Shown: in pieces, positions 46,105-56,900 of the stretch | Position numbering within the stretch: the stretch's first letter is position 1 | Layout of the letters: every line of letters starts with the position of its first letter | Assembly: GCF_905163445.1 (NCBI RefSeq) | Contig: NC_053183.1 | Span: 20,584,001 to 20,648,000 of the forward strand | Direction: 5' to 3' | Source of the DNA: Pararge aegeria | Taxonomy: Eukaryota; Arthropoda; Insecta; Lepidoptera; Nymphalidae | DNA length: 64,000 nucleotides | The notes under the pieces: generated by a model | Told to the model about the DNA's origin: nothing | Databases searched by the model: none | The model's input: only the letters and a program-made list of their open reading frames with translations | Program-made: the position numbers and the translations under genes

Positions 46105-46215
46105 ACTTTAGGGAGCTGAGTTTGAATCCCAGCACAAACTTTTAATTTTCCTTACTTCATCACTTGCTTTAACGGTGCAGGAAATCATCGTGAGGAAACC
46201 TGCATGCATGCATGC
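46105..46215 (+). mobile_element. SINE-A fragment
   Basis: GAGTTTGAATCCCAGCACA and CACTTGCTTTAACGGTGCAGG to GAGGAAACCTGCATGCATG, then joined to repeat D at about 46212. Confidence 0.65.
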
Positions 46216-46330
46216 AATTTGCTATAGTCCGCGAAAAGCAGGAGAATCGTTATGGAATGTACATGTATCTTAATTTTCGTAATATATCATGAATTTCCAC
46301 AACGTAACGCCTGCCTCTATCCAATATGGA
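46212..46330. repeat. interspersed repeat D fragment
   Basis: AATTTGCTATAGTCCGCGAAAAGCAGGAGAATCG and GAATTTCCACAACGTAACGCCTGCC. Confidence 0.6.
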
Positions 46331-46570
46331 GCGCTCTTGCCTAACTCTTGATTTGAAGGTTCTCAAACTGTAGTGTGTATATAGTAGAAAATGGAAGCTG
46401 GAAGGGCATTCCAGATCCTTGCGGTGGGGTTTGCCCATAATCCCCACCATAGGAGTGGCGTTAGTAGGATACTCCCAATATAATGGAGAACATGTGTATA
46501 TGTGAAACATGTACTTACAAACGACAAAAAACGGATGAAAAAAGCATTTAACCCATAAATGCAAATGTGA
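46325..46570 (+). repeat. interspersed repeat R
   Basis: GGAGCGCTCTTGCCTAAC, GATTTGAAGGTTCTCAAACTG and AAAATGGAAGCTGGAAGGGCATTCC; the reverse of this order lies at 51651-51930. Confidence 0.5.
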
Positions 46571-46724
46571 AACGACACGAGTTAGTTTTTATAGCTTTTA
46601 ACTTTTTAGCGCGGTGCATTATAAAGGTATAATTGTGTGTGAACCGGGCCCCATTCTATTGAGCTTCGGTTTGACTGCTATTGTGATAGTCAATTAAGAA
46701 GAATAACACTGCCATCGATTCTTT

Positions 46725-46762
46725 ATTATATTATCATCGTAATGTTACGATGATAATATAAT
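46725..46762. repeat. perfect 18-bp palindrome, 2-base loop
   Basis: ATTATATTATCATCGTAA and its exact reverse complement around TG. Confidence 0.9.
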
Positions 46763-47289
46763 GAAGAGTATGTACTCTTCCAATCCATTGTTTTATTAGC
46801 TGCAATCAATATACAACAACGCAAATGATATTTGCGATACAAATTAAAAAAAACAATATAAAAATGCGTTTTGTGCAAATAAGTGGGAGGTAACATGCTT
46901 GATCCTCGGCGAGGTATATCATATAACAACCTCGCGGTAATACTTGCTCGTGGCGTGTTCCCGGTTCTTGGCTCCCTACAAATATTTTTTGTGCCCTGTC
47001 ACTTGGTTTCGACTCTCCCCCTTCTGCAGCTTCAACACTACCAAAACAGAGACTTCGATAAATTTTAACATATTAGACATTTATAATTTCTTAATTCTGA
47101 AAACATAAGAATTCTAAAGATTGTTAAACTATAAAATATTGGAAACTAGCAATCTGCTGATTTTCTCTCCGGCTCTTCCTAGTGGAATTTGCCTTACGAA
47201 CCGGTTGTAGAGTCACTAAAACAGACTGATTTGATGTTTCAAAAGTGCTTATAAACTAGGCCTACTTGAAATAAATGAATTTTGAATTT

Positions 47290-47890
47290 CATTTGGTGTG
47301 GTCGGTTGGGAAACTTTGGCTGTGGCTAAATACTACCTAACCAAAAAAGACGTGTTAATGCGAGTCGGCAGTAATTTAGTGCTTTGGTACGATGCTGCAT
47401 CGAAACCGACTTGGGTTATAGGTTGAACATACTTCAGACAGCTTCTTCTTCTTGGACTGGGCCGTTTTCCGCATGTAAACGCTTCGCTTCATACGTAGCT
47501 AGTACGTCGAACTTCCCCGCTGATGTTGCTCGCTACTCCAGCCAGCCTAACTCGTGTCAGAAGCCTAGCAGACCGCCAAGGTTGTCAAGGACTTCCGGGA
47601 GAGTGGCTGGGGATGCAAGACCTCGCGTTGTTCTGCTACGTCCGTGCACTCTAGCTTCAGATGCGTTGATGTTTCCACCGACTCCATGCATGCCCTATAC
47701 CTACGGCTGTCGGTGACGCCTATGATGGAAAGACAGCTTAGCCTGCTACCATCTTAGACTGTATTATCAATACCACCAGGAGAGATTGCACGCTATGAGT
47801 ATGGCAGTTATAATATAAAACTCATACCCCTAATCGTTTTCAACGCGGTGTCGAACCGTAACGCAAAATAGCTTTACACTATAGGTAGTA
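47290..47890. mobile_element. tail T fragments around an inserted LINE piece
   Basis: A forward T piece (47290-47430) and further T pieces (47735-47890, the last part in reverse) flank the antisense LINE C-terminus at 47435-47715. A SINE/LINE tail S fragment precedes at 47135. Confidence 0.5.
47435..47715 (-). pseudogene. jockey-like LINE C-terminal fragment
   Basis: The minus strand gives a Cys then ETSTHLKLECTDVAEQREVL, resembling the zinc-knuckle end of jockey-group polyproteins, with stops further on. The 110-codon open frame on + at 47384-47716 is its antisense shadow. Confidence 0.55.
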
Positions 47891-48629
47891 ACAAGCCTCG
47901 GCCGAAGCCTCTCTCCAGACCAAGATTTTCTAGCACAGTTGCAGCTTTTATTTCACAATTATCATTATGAAAAAAAAAACTTTCGCTTTTAAATAATGTT
48001 AATTGTAAGTATATAATATACTGAATAATGTCTTAGCACATTAGCATTAAAACGAAGTGCGATACAAAATAGCGTGCGAACGAGGTTTAAATACGTGAAG
48101 CTCTCATTGTGCTAGCGATAACTTGCAATTGTGATACTTTTACTGCGGGGAACATTCACACCGTCGATGTATCAAGGCAAAGGTTACCGTGCTTATTTAA
48201 GTTAAACACATTACCGAAAACTCACCTTGTATTATTTAAATATCCTGCCCCTATTTTCATGTTTAATGAAATTATAATTGTAGTAATTGTAATTTATTTT
48301 ATTTTTATGTAACTAATGAATTCAATGATTCAATAAATAATTATTTTTAAACATTTTTAATGTTGAAGCTTAACCCCTAGGGATTTACATGTAAATGCAA
48401 AATTGCTTAAATAATTGAATAAATATTTTTCACTGAAATTTGGTGACCGATATATCTTGCTTTCAGTCTAGGAAGACTAACGGCTCTTGTTGAAAAAAAT
48501 GTGGACGATGTTCTTTGAAACAGCTAGTTAATGAGAACTATAAGCATAGTAGCTTATAATTTTGATGGAAATGTTGTTTCCTTGTGCTAAATATGCGGTA
48601 GGCAACCTAAAAAGATAGAATATAGATAC

Positions 48630-48690
48630 CTCGTTAAATGAATGAATGAATACACTTTAAAAAATACAGGTAATTAGGTAGGAAGGTAGG
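48630..48690 (-). mobile_element. retroposon tail with (GAAT)n
   Basis: AAATGAATGAATGAATACACTTT is the reverse of the ATTC tail seen at 1560-1583. Confidence 0.5.
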
Positions 48691-48854
48691 GCTTGTTATT
48701 AACAATATGAACAACAAACAAGACTTAAAAAGTGTACGACTTCGTTGGTGTTACCTAGTTTTGTACTTGTGTCCATGCTGGTATTACTGTTATGAAAATG
48801 TATCTGTTTATTTGTTACCAATGCACCGGTAACGTTCTGAGTATTCTAATTAAC

Positions 48855-48990
48855 TGCTTCGATGGTCTAATGGTAAGCATGTTTCACTGCAGATCATGAA
48901 GTCCTGGTTTCCATCCCCAGGCCAATGAATAGTATTGGGGTTTTCTATTAAGAAAACATTGGTTATATTAAATTTAAAAGGCAAAATAAA
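48855..48990 (+). mobile_element. tRNA-derived SINE-like fragment (third type)
   Basis: GATGGTCTAATGGTAAGCATG and AGTCCTGGTTTCCATCCCCAGG look like Pol III boxes A and B. The acceptor stem does not pair, so it is not a tRNA gene. It continues GGGGTTTTCTATTAAGAAA. Confidence 0.45.
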
Positions 48991-49300
48991 AAGATGAAGA
49001 AAAAAATGTGGAATTAGAAAAGTAAGTTGTCATGTAGCATTCTAAACGGTGCGGCGTTTTAGTTTGCAACGCTCTAGTCTTACACTGCTGAACTGTGTCG
49101 TTGGGGTGCTGACGAAATTTAGCATGCTAATATTTTCATTCTACAGATTTAAAATGATCCTTAGTTGGAGAAATAAAAATGTTCATACCAAGGTCAGACA
49201 GGTAGGTATGAGGATTAGGAATGAATCAATTTTGTAAAAAGCATTTCCTCACTGCAGGTTTTAATATATTAATTAGCAAAATCTATATTTCTTAACTATT

Positions 49301-49485
49301 ATGAAAATTAAGCTTAATTTGCTATACTCCGCGAACAGCAGGAGAATCTGTACGGTGTAATTTACAATTACTTCAATCCGTATACTCCGCACCAAACAGA
49401 TCCTCGGCAATGTACCCTCTACGCACGTTTCGCTCCGAAAACGTAGCATCCTCTGGAGATGTTGATTTTACAATTAATAATTGTT
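49301..49485 (-). repeat. interspersed repeat D
   Basis: GCTTAATTTGCTATACTCCGCGAACAGCAGGAGAATCTG to CGTAGCATCCTCTGGAGATGTTGATTTTACAAT, a nearly full copy. Confidence 0.7.
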
Positions 49486-49569
49486 AAGAATATAACTAAA
49501 ACTAAAAATTAAAACTAAAACTAAAAAATACATATATTGATAAAAGACCGTTACGCGCATAGTACACAT

Positions 49570-49745
49570 GCTACGCGACGCGTACCTAATAAAGAGACGG
49601 GGGGGACTTGATTTTAATTTTGCATGTGATGTTATCGCTGTATCTGATTTCTTTCAGAAAAACCTATGGCAGTGGTTTACTCATAAGCTAATAGCGTTTC
49701 GCTTTGACAGATTAGTCTCAGAAAATAAATAATGTACCTCTCAAG
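49570..49745 (-). repeat. interspersed repeat E, reverse
   Basis: GCGTACCTAATAAAGAGAC, TTTTAATTTTGCATGTGATG and TTAGTCTCAGAAAATAAATAATG are the reverse of the 16211 copy. Confidence 0.65.
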
Positions 49746-50613
49746 CCTGTGAATTATAACTTCGATTTTCATTTACACGTTGTATAGGAGTGGCCTATTG
49801 AGTTATATATAGGAACAATCTTTATAGACTTCTAGCATTTAAATACTCTTTGTACGTTGTACTTTGATTTTGTCTCTATTTTGCGTAATAAAGTTTAATA
49901 AAATGGCTTCATTTTATTTTATATATAGTTAAAGCTGAATAAGAAATACACACTCTAGGAAACTTCAACTCTCTACCTATTATGGCTCTTGAGATGTAGC
50001 CCGATGACATGCCAAAGTATAACAGAGGCTAAGGTGAAGGATCCCGCTGGCGGAATGGTACGGAATCCTAAAAAAGGTATAAAGATGAGATATTTATGGA
50101 ACCAATTCTTGTATAAGGCATAAGCGAGGCTTATACAGAGGGTGACGCCACAGACATAGCTAGTTAAACCCCAATATGCTGAAAATGTCTTGAATTTGAG
50201 ATGAGTGAAAGGTCCATATATGCCCTGCTCAGCCGGCTATCGCGTGACGGGAGGGCGTCAGTTACGAGGCTCAACAAATTAGGATGTAATTATCAATTCG
50301 TTGTTTCAACGAACGGTACCAAGTTTAATGAATATTTCAATATGTGGATTTACGGTGCCTTCTCACGACATTTACGATACAGTCGTAGTATTAATAGTGA
50401 ATTAAGATCATATGGTGCGATTAATTTGCCAAATTGCTAGTCGAATGAATTTATGTATTTTTGACGCATAGCGGTTTGTGCAGGTGTTTTCGGAGACGGG
50501 TATTGCATGCAGCTTAAGATAGAGTGATAACCTTCCTGAGTCTTTATATAAAGGGGTTCTTTCTCACGCACGAAGGTATGTAGTAGGGAGATATTTGAGC
50601 TGCTCCTATTTTG

Positions 50614-50875
50614 ACGGCCGATCGGCGCAGTGGGTAGCGACCCTGCTTTGTGTGTCCAAGGCTGTGGTTTCGATCCCTTCAACCGGAAAATGTTTGTGTG
50701 ATGAACATGAATCGTTTTTATTGTCTGGGCATTTATGTGTATACCTATTGTAAGTATTTATATATATTATTCATAATAAATATTGATCAGTCATCTAAAG
50801 TAACCATAACACTAGCTACGCTAACTTTGGGGCTAGATGGCAATGCGTGTATTGTCGTAGTATATTTATCACTTT
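50614..50875 (+). mobile_element. SINE-B, forward, full length
   Basis: ACGGCCGATCGGCGCAGTGGGTAGCGACCCTGC head through CTTTGGGGCTAGATGGCAATGC and TTGTCGTAGTATATTTATC tail. Confidence 0.85.
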
Positions 50876-51161
50876 ATCTTAACATAACGTAACATATAAC
50901 AGCGGCTGAAGGGATTTTCATATTTTATAATTAAGTAGTAAGCAAAACTTCGCAGGGCGCGCAAGTAACACGACCTAAAAATCCCAGCCATGTGGCTTAA
51001 CCTTGGGAGTAGGTGTTATGCCTGCAACAACACTGGCAATCACACTTTTCAGAACAGGGTATTCCCCGGAACCGGGAAATGCATATTTCTGATATATAGG
51101 GATAAAGATTTATCACTATATAAGAAATATAGCGATAAAACGTCCCCGGTCGAGCTCGGTC

Positions 51162-51223
51162 ACAAAACCTACCTATTTCTTATGTTTAAATGTACCTAAA
51201 CATAAGAAATAGGTAGGTTTTGT
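51162..51223. repeat. perfect 27-bp palindrome, 8-base loop
   Basis: Arms 51162-51188 (ACAAAACCTACCTATTTCTT and on) and 51197-51223 are exact reverse complements around AATGTACC. The longest perfect palindrome I found in the window. Confidence 0.9.
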
Positions 51224-51650
51224 ATATTTAATTTATATATTTTAACTAGTAGTAGTCCTAATTTAACATGTGATGATATAAAGTTTTTCATCAGGTGGCA
51301 GTACGTACGCGGCAGACGGTCGCGCCGCGTCGGTGAAATCAAACCACTGTAAGTGGGTTGGAGAAAGAATCTCGCCGCGCAGCTCGGAGCGTCCGCAGAA
51401 AAAGCGTTGAGCGACTGTTGCGACTATAATATAAATAAACTGTTTACGTTAAAATTCTAACAAGTAAAATTCTAAAATTATACAATTAAATATATTAAAT
51501 GGAAACACAGGTACATCTTGACAAAGTATTCTCTAATTCCTTCTTAATCAGGCAACAGATTTTGATGCGGTTTTCACCATCCTTTAAATATTTTTTTGTA
51601 GATGGTTTATATTTATATATATCATAAATTAGTTATTATTTTGTGAATTG

Positions 51651-51930
51651 TATTATTGAGTGATTCTAAAAGATATATTTCGGAGTTTGATCTAGTTTCC
51701 CCCTCACTTCTTTACCATCGAACCGCGAAGCACCGTAAGCATCTGCATCTCTACGTGGTACCATGGACGTGTACGAAGCGCTCTGCATCTTCGTTTCTGA
51801 CCTTGAATGCCTTTCCAGCTTCCATTTTCCCCAGTACCTTCAAATCAAGTGAAAATAGGCATTTCCCACGTGCATCATCACTTACCATCGTTTTAATTGC
51901 ATCAAGCGCTCGTCTAGGTATATATATAAG
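51651..51930 (-). repeat. interspersed repeat R, reverse
   Basis: CCTTTCCAGCTTCCATTTTCCCCAGTACCTTCAAATCAAG is the reverse of the 46350-46425 blocks. A 104-codon open frame on + here is a shadow. Confidence 0.5.
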
Positions 51931-52045
51931 ACGGCCGATTGGCGCAGTTTGCAGCGACCCTGCTTTCTGAGCCCAAGGCCGTGGGTTCGATTCCCACTAC
52001 TGGAAAATGTTTGTGTGATGAGCATGAATGTTTTTCAGTACTAAG
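51931..52045 (+). mobile_element. SINE-B, forward, 3' truncated
   Basis: GACGGCCGATTGGCGCAGTTTGCAGCGACCC to GAATGTTTTTCAGTACTAAG; the body and tail are lost. Confidence 0.8.
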
Positions 52046-52549
52046 AATTAATACAGAATTAATTATTTTTTAGCTTGCAATAAAGTTATCTATGATTTTT
52101 ATTTGGTTAACGATATCTTCGCATTATATAAAACGGCTAGAGGCTGCAATTAACACCGCGTCGAATAGAACATAATTACGTTGGAAACTAATTATCTAGA
52201 ATTAGGCAATAGGGCATTGATTTCATAATGCCTAGGCGTATCTAAAACTAACGTTTTTAGTAACATTTTAAATATTTTAGTGGAAAATAATATATTTGAA
52301 TGTCATAATGTAAATAACATTTGAATTGTATTTCTCTTAAGAGGTAAATGCATAAAATATAAATCATTGAAATACCAATTCCATTCCAATTGTGAAAAAG
52401 TTATTTTTACACTTACTTGTAACATTTTAAAATGTTAAAAACACTTCAAGTTGCTATGGGTGGGTTACTGGGTGTTAGCGAATTTAGTTATGACGCAAAG
52501 CTATTCCGAGGGGATCGGGTTGTTAACGAATGACCCAAATATATTGAGT

Positions 52550-52700
52550 TGTTTTTGGTTTAGTGGGAGGCTAATAATTGGCACCCTACGGAAAAAGACC
52601 TCGTACGATGTCGCGTAAAAACCGATTTAGGGTATGTATTAATATGACTACGATACCATTAACCAGTAATCCCGCTACTACCTTAGACTGCCTGTTGTGG
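52550..52700 (+). mobile_element. non-LTR retroposon tail T, decayed
   Basis: GTGGGAGGCTAATAATTGGC, CGTACGATGTCGCGTAAAAACCG and CCGCTACTACCTTAGACTGCC. Confidence 0.55.
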
Positions 52701-53100
52701 AATATGAATAAAATATTTTCGTAAAAGTGGCTCACGATTTTTTTCAAATCTTGCGGGAACGCTCATTTAGGCCGTGGGATTTTTGTAGGTAATAATTAGT
52801 ACTTTATTCGTGTAGTACATAACTTTTATGTATCAACGAACGCTCACGCCCAATAATGAATTTTATAGGCAAACTTTATTAAACTTTTCTTAAGACTACA
52901 ATTTTTTTGAATAATTATTTATTTAATCGTTACTCCGTTATTTTATTTAACTTTCTATTTGTAAAAACGTGGTTATAATTTGTGCAGTGGTTTCAGAGTC
53001 TACTGGTTACAAATAAACATATAATATTTCCTCTTTTTTATATCACTACAGATGAAAATATGTAGAAGTTTTTTTTTTCTAACCGTCCACAGGTTCGCGT

Positions 53101-53330
53101 GCCAGTACTAGTGCGGTTGCCATGTGCGCAGTTTTCTCTCGGCGCCCTGCAGCCACCTGTCGCGAAAAGCCAATTTGTCGTGTGTACACACGAGCAGTGT
53201 ACGTACACTATGGCTATTTTCACATCCGACTTTCTTCCGCGCGGGAACACGCTGTGTGAACCGAGATCTTTCTCTTTCGAGTTCGCACCTTTGTTTGCAG
53301 CGATGTCTAATTTGACCTACATTTGGTAAA
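53101..53330 (+). other. GC-richer island, possible first exon or promoter
   Basis: About 230 bases with raised GC content and open frames on both strands stand out from AT-rich surroundings. On + an ATG at 53302 opens eight codons to a GTAAAG donor-like site; on - a frame of 86 codons is open. No repeat copy matches it elsewhere in the window. Its phase does not fit the candidate exon at 56165. Function is undetermined. Confidence 0.2.
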
Positions 53331-53939
53331 GCAAACTTTTTTGTCAAAGGCATACAAAAAAATCTCATTTACATTTACTATGTAGATTAACAGCCGGATT
53401 AATTGTTGAGCGCACCTTAAATATTAAGTGGTATTTTTCTATGGAGGGTGACGAAAATTCTGATTTCATACAATTTTAAGAGATGTCATCATCGTCATTC
53501 CAACGGATAGACATTCACTGCTGGATATATAAGCTGCTGAGCTTAAGATCCCGGGTTCTATCCCAGACAGTGGCAATTGGGGTATTTAGTATTTCTGAGA
53601 TGGAAGCGCGATAAAATCATTACACCGCGGTCGTATTGCCTGGCTCAGAGTTCTACCATCCAGTCTTTATGACTGTTCTTCTTAGACCAAACAATGTTAA
53701 AAGCAACTCCCAGCAACACTTTTCAAAATATTTTCTATTTCCTTCAACAAGTTATGCACTCAGGCTGGAATTTTCTGATGTCTACATGAATTCATCTCAA
53801 CAACTTTGAACTCAGCTTTCAAACCTTGCTGTTGTGAATCTGTAAGGATTTCAGATTTAAATTTCATTTTTTTCAGTTCAAACGTAGGAATATTTTAAGA
53901 CGACCTTATAAGATTAGGATGTTTTAAATAATGTAAGAA

Positions 53940-56900
53940 CTACAGTTTATCATTAACAAAAAAAATCTCCGTTTATTTTACATTAATTTACAAGTTACTT
54001 ATAATGAAAAACCTCTCGAAAATATAACATTTCTCCTCACAACAACACTTCATTACTATAAAAAGTTTTATCGAGTGGCGCTATCTAACGAATCTGAGTA
54101 TAATTTATTAAAAAAAATGCATTTAAAGTAATATTATTTTTATGCTACACCCAATGTGGTATGGTAATTCCTTAAATGTTATTTAACACAGTAATAATAA
54201 AGTGTTAAGTGACATTTCTTACAGAACATTTTATAGCGGAGTAATACATTTTTATCACGGGTTATTACCAAAATTATTATTTATCCAAAAGTTATATACC
54301 TTTGTATTACAATATATTTATATTGTTATGTAACTACGCGGCACCAAAATATTCATTAGATAGTGCCCTGATTTTCTGTAGATATTCTAAAATGGACAGA
54401 AAGATTTACAATAAAATTACAAAATTACATTTATCAAATAAATACTTAGAAACTATTGTGACTTAATACTAAAAAGGTACTTTATTTACCAACTCTGTAG
54501 GAAACGCTGCGTGCGAAACACGAAAATTTTGTTAAAATAACTAGTTTTAAGATCATTGTTCATAATTATTTATATTGAACCAGTAAAGAAATAAATACGT
54601 ACAATAGAAATCTGATAATGCGAATATCTGTTGAGTGTTGAGTAGTTTCTGCAGAAGCTCGCATTTTTCGATAAAATGATAGGAGCCCTACCAGTAAGAG
54701 CATTGTCAGTTTATTACACCCGTAATCGATATCTTTGCCATGACCGAAGCCTCTCACACATTTGCCTTACATTAAAAAAATATATAGATTCTCAAAAATG
54801 CTCGGAATCGAACCTAACACTTCCTACTCCTCACTGTGATATGCAGCCGTGAATCGACATGTTTAAAGAAATCTATCTAAATAAGACGCATTTCTTATTT
54901 ACATTCTATTGTTTTATCGCCTAATTAAATTGTATTCCAATTATCGTTAATTGGAACTAACGAGCAAATTCTGCGACAGCTCTTATTCCAGAGAGCCGGT
55001 GTTCTATTGCCTTAAAAATAGTGTCTGTAAACAAATAAAACTGATTGAAAAAAGCGTTTCGCAAACGCGCGTTTATCCCACAGTGAGTAGATCGGCTTCC
55101 GTTTAACGAAGCCTTAAGGCTTTCAAACCGCCCGTTTACACCCTAAATTCGCATCGCATCCGACTTAATCTTACTAGAATAATTTATATAATAATATCAT
55201 TTATAGTAATACATAGATAATAATAGATTAAAAAAATTACGATACAAAATGTAAATGGGTACAAATATCTGTTATATCAGTACAAACACCGATATCGAAC
55301 ACGGATAAAGTATTGGACGGCACACGAACAATTAAACGGATATCGTTGCAAAGTTGGTATGATTTAAAGAACAACGCACAGCCCAATAATACCGTATCGA
55401 ATGTCAGCTATTTATGAGTATCCATCAATATACAGCTACTGAAATAATATTCATTGAATCCCACTATCAAAACAAAACTAGTGCGTAGACACGACTCGAT
55501 TCAGAACAAACTATATTAGCAATTTGGTTTCGTTTCATGTCATGGATTTTGTATTTGTGCATCGGACAAAATATATCGTAATTATTATATCTAGTCTAAA
55601 TTTGGAACTCGCACAGAACTGCCGGCTGATCCTACAGCTCGTCATTACATTGGCATAGACATTAGTTAAATTTCATCGTTTAGATTTCATTTACTTTTAT
55701 TTCGGTAAACAGGTCAATAATTATTGATAGTATTTTTTTTATTTTACATTCAATTCAAATAAACCTACTAGTATTGCCGGATAATTTGTTTTAATTAGAA
55801 ACATTAAATAAAGTTATTCTCCACATAGACGTAAATTTTACCCACGTTATTATAGGTGATATAGAATTATGTTTTTTATTTGAGGAAAAAAAGACTTTTG
55901 GGAAATTAGCATCTTTCATTTATTTGCCCCTCATCAAGCTTACAAAAACTAGACTTCCTAATTTTATTCAGTTAAGCGTTTAATTTTTGTAGTTACAATT
56001 GTCGTGATCACGCAAATATAATCTCCTTTCAGTAAATTATTGATTCATTAATAGTATTTTTATATAAAGAAAGATGATATTTTACAACGAATAGAGACGA
56101 TCTATGTGAATTAATTCTTAACGAAAAAATAATTAATTTGTCTTGTCTGATATTGCTGAAATAGCCGGCCCCACCATCCAGCATCTTTTTCATAAGAAAA
56201 CATTTACTCGGCGCTGGGACAGTAAGAAAGCTGACGATGATTTAAAATTTATTTATACGTGGGTGTTCCAAGGAAGAAATAAAAATGACAATGATATTTC
56301 CGATGGCTGCTCAGAATCAGAGGCGGACGGCAACGCAGTCTGTTAGTCATGTTATAATCCATATTACACTTGCCCTAAATAGTAACTCGGTTGCGTAACA
56401 GCGGATCGCTGCTATTAGAACATCGGGCTAGGTTTTCTGCGTCCGTTTCCCGGACGCGAATCCGATCGCGTGCGCGCGGGCTTGTGAAGGATTCCTAACG
56501 TACTTTTTTTACATATTTTAAGTGTATTGAAATATATAAAGGACCGGTATATCAAGGAGGCAATAGGGTCAGCATTTTGTTTGCCATGCACTTAGCTGCA
56601 CATTTCGACTACATTATTCATTTTTTTATTTTTGTAGAAACTACTTTATTTTTATAAATCCATAATTTATTGGGAATGGGAAAGTGAGTTTTTCTTAATT
56701 TTTTAACAATTTTTTTGTTTGTAACCTACTTTTCGCTCGACCATTGCAATGCTTTGATGTCATTTGGCTAATATTGTAAATAGCATGGACGTAGGATACT
56801 TTTAATCCCAAAGAAACACTTGGGAACGGTTTTCGTGGGATTTCAAGACAGCTTTTCTTACCTACCATGAGCTAAATCAATCTTGCCCAAATTTAACAAA

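Noticed and set aside
47384..47716. 110-codon open frame on +
   Set aside because: It is antisense to a jockey-like LINE C-terminal relic on the minus strand.
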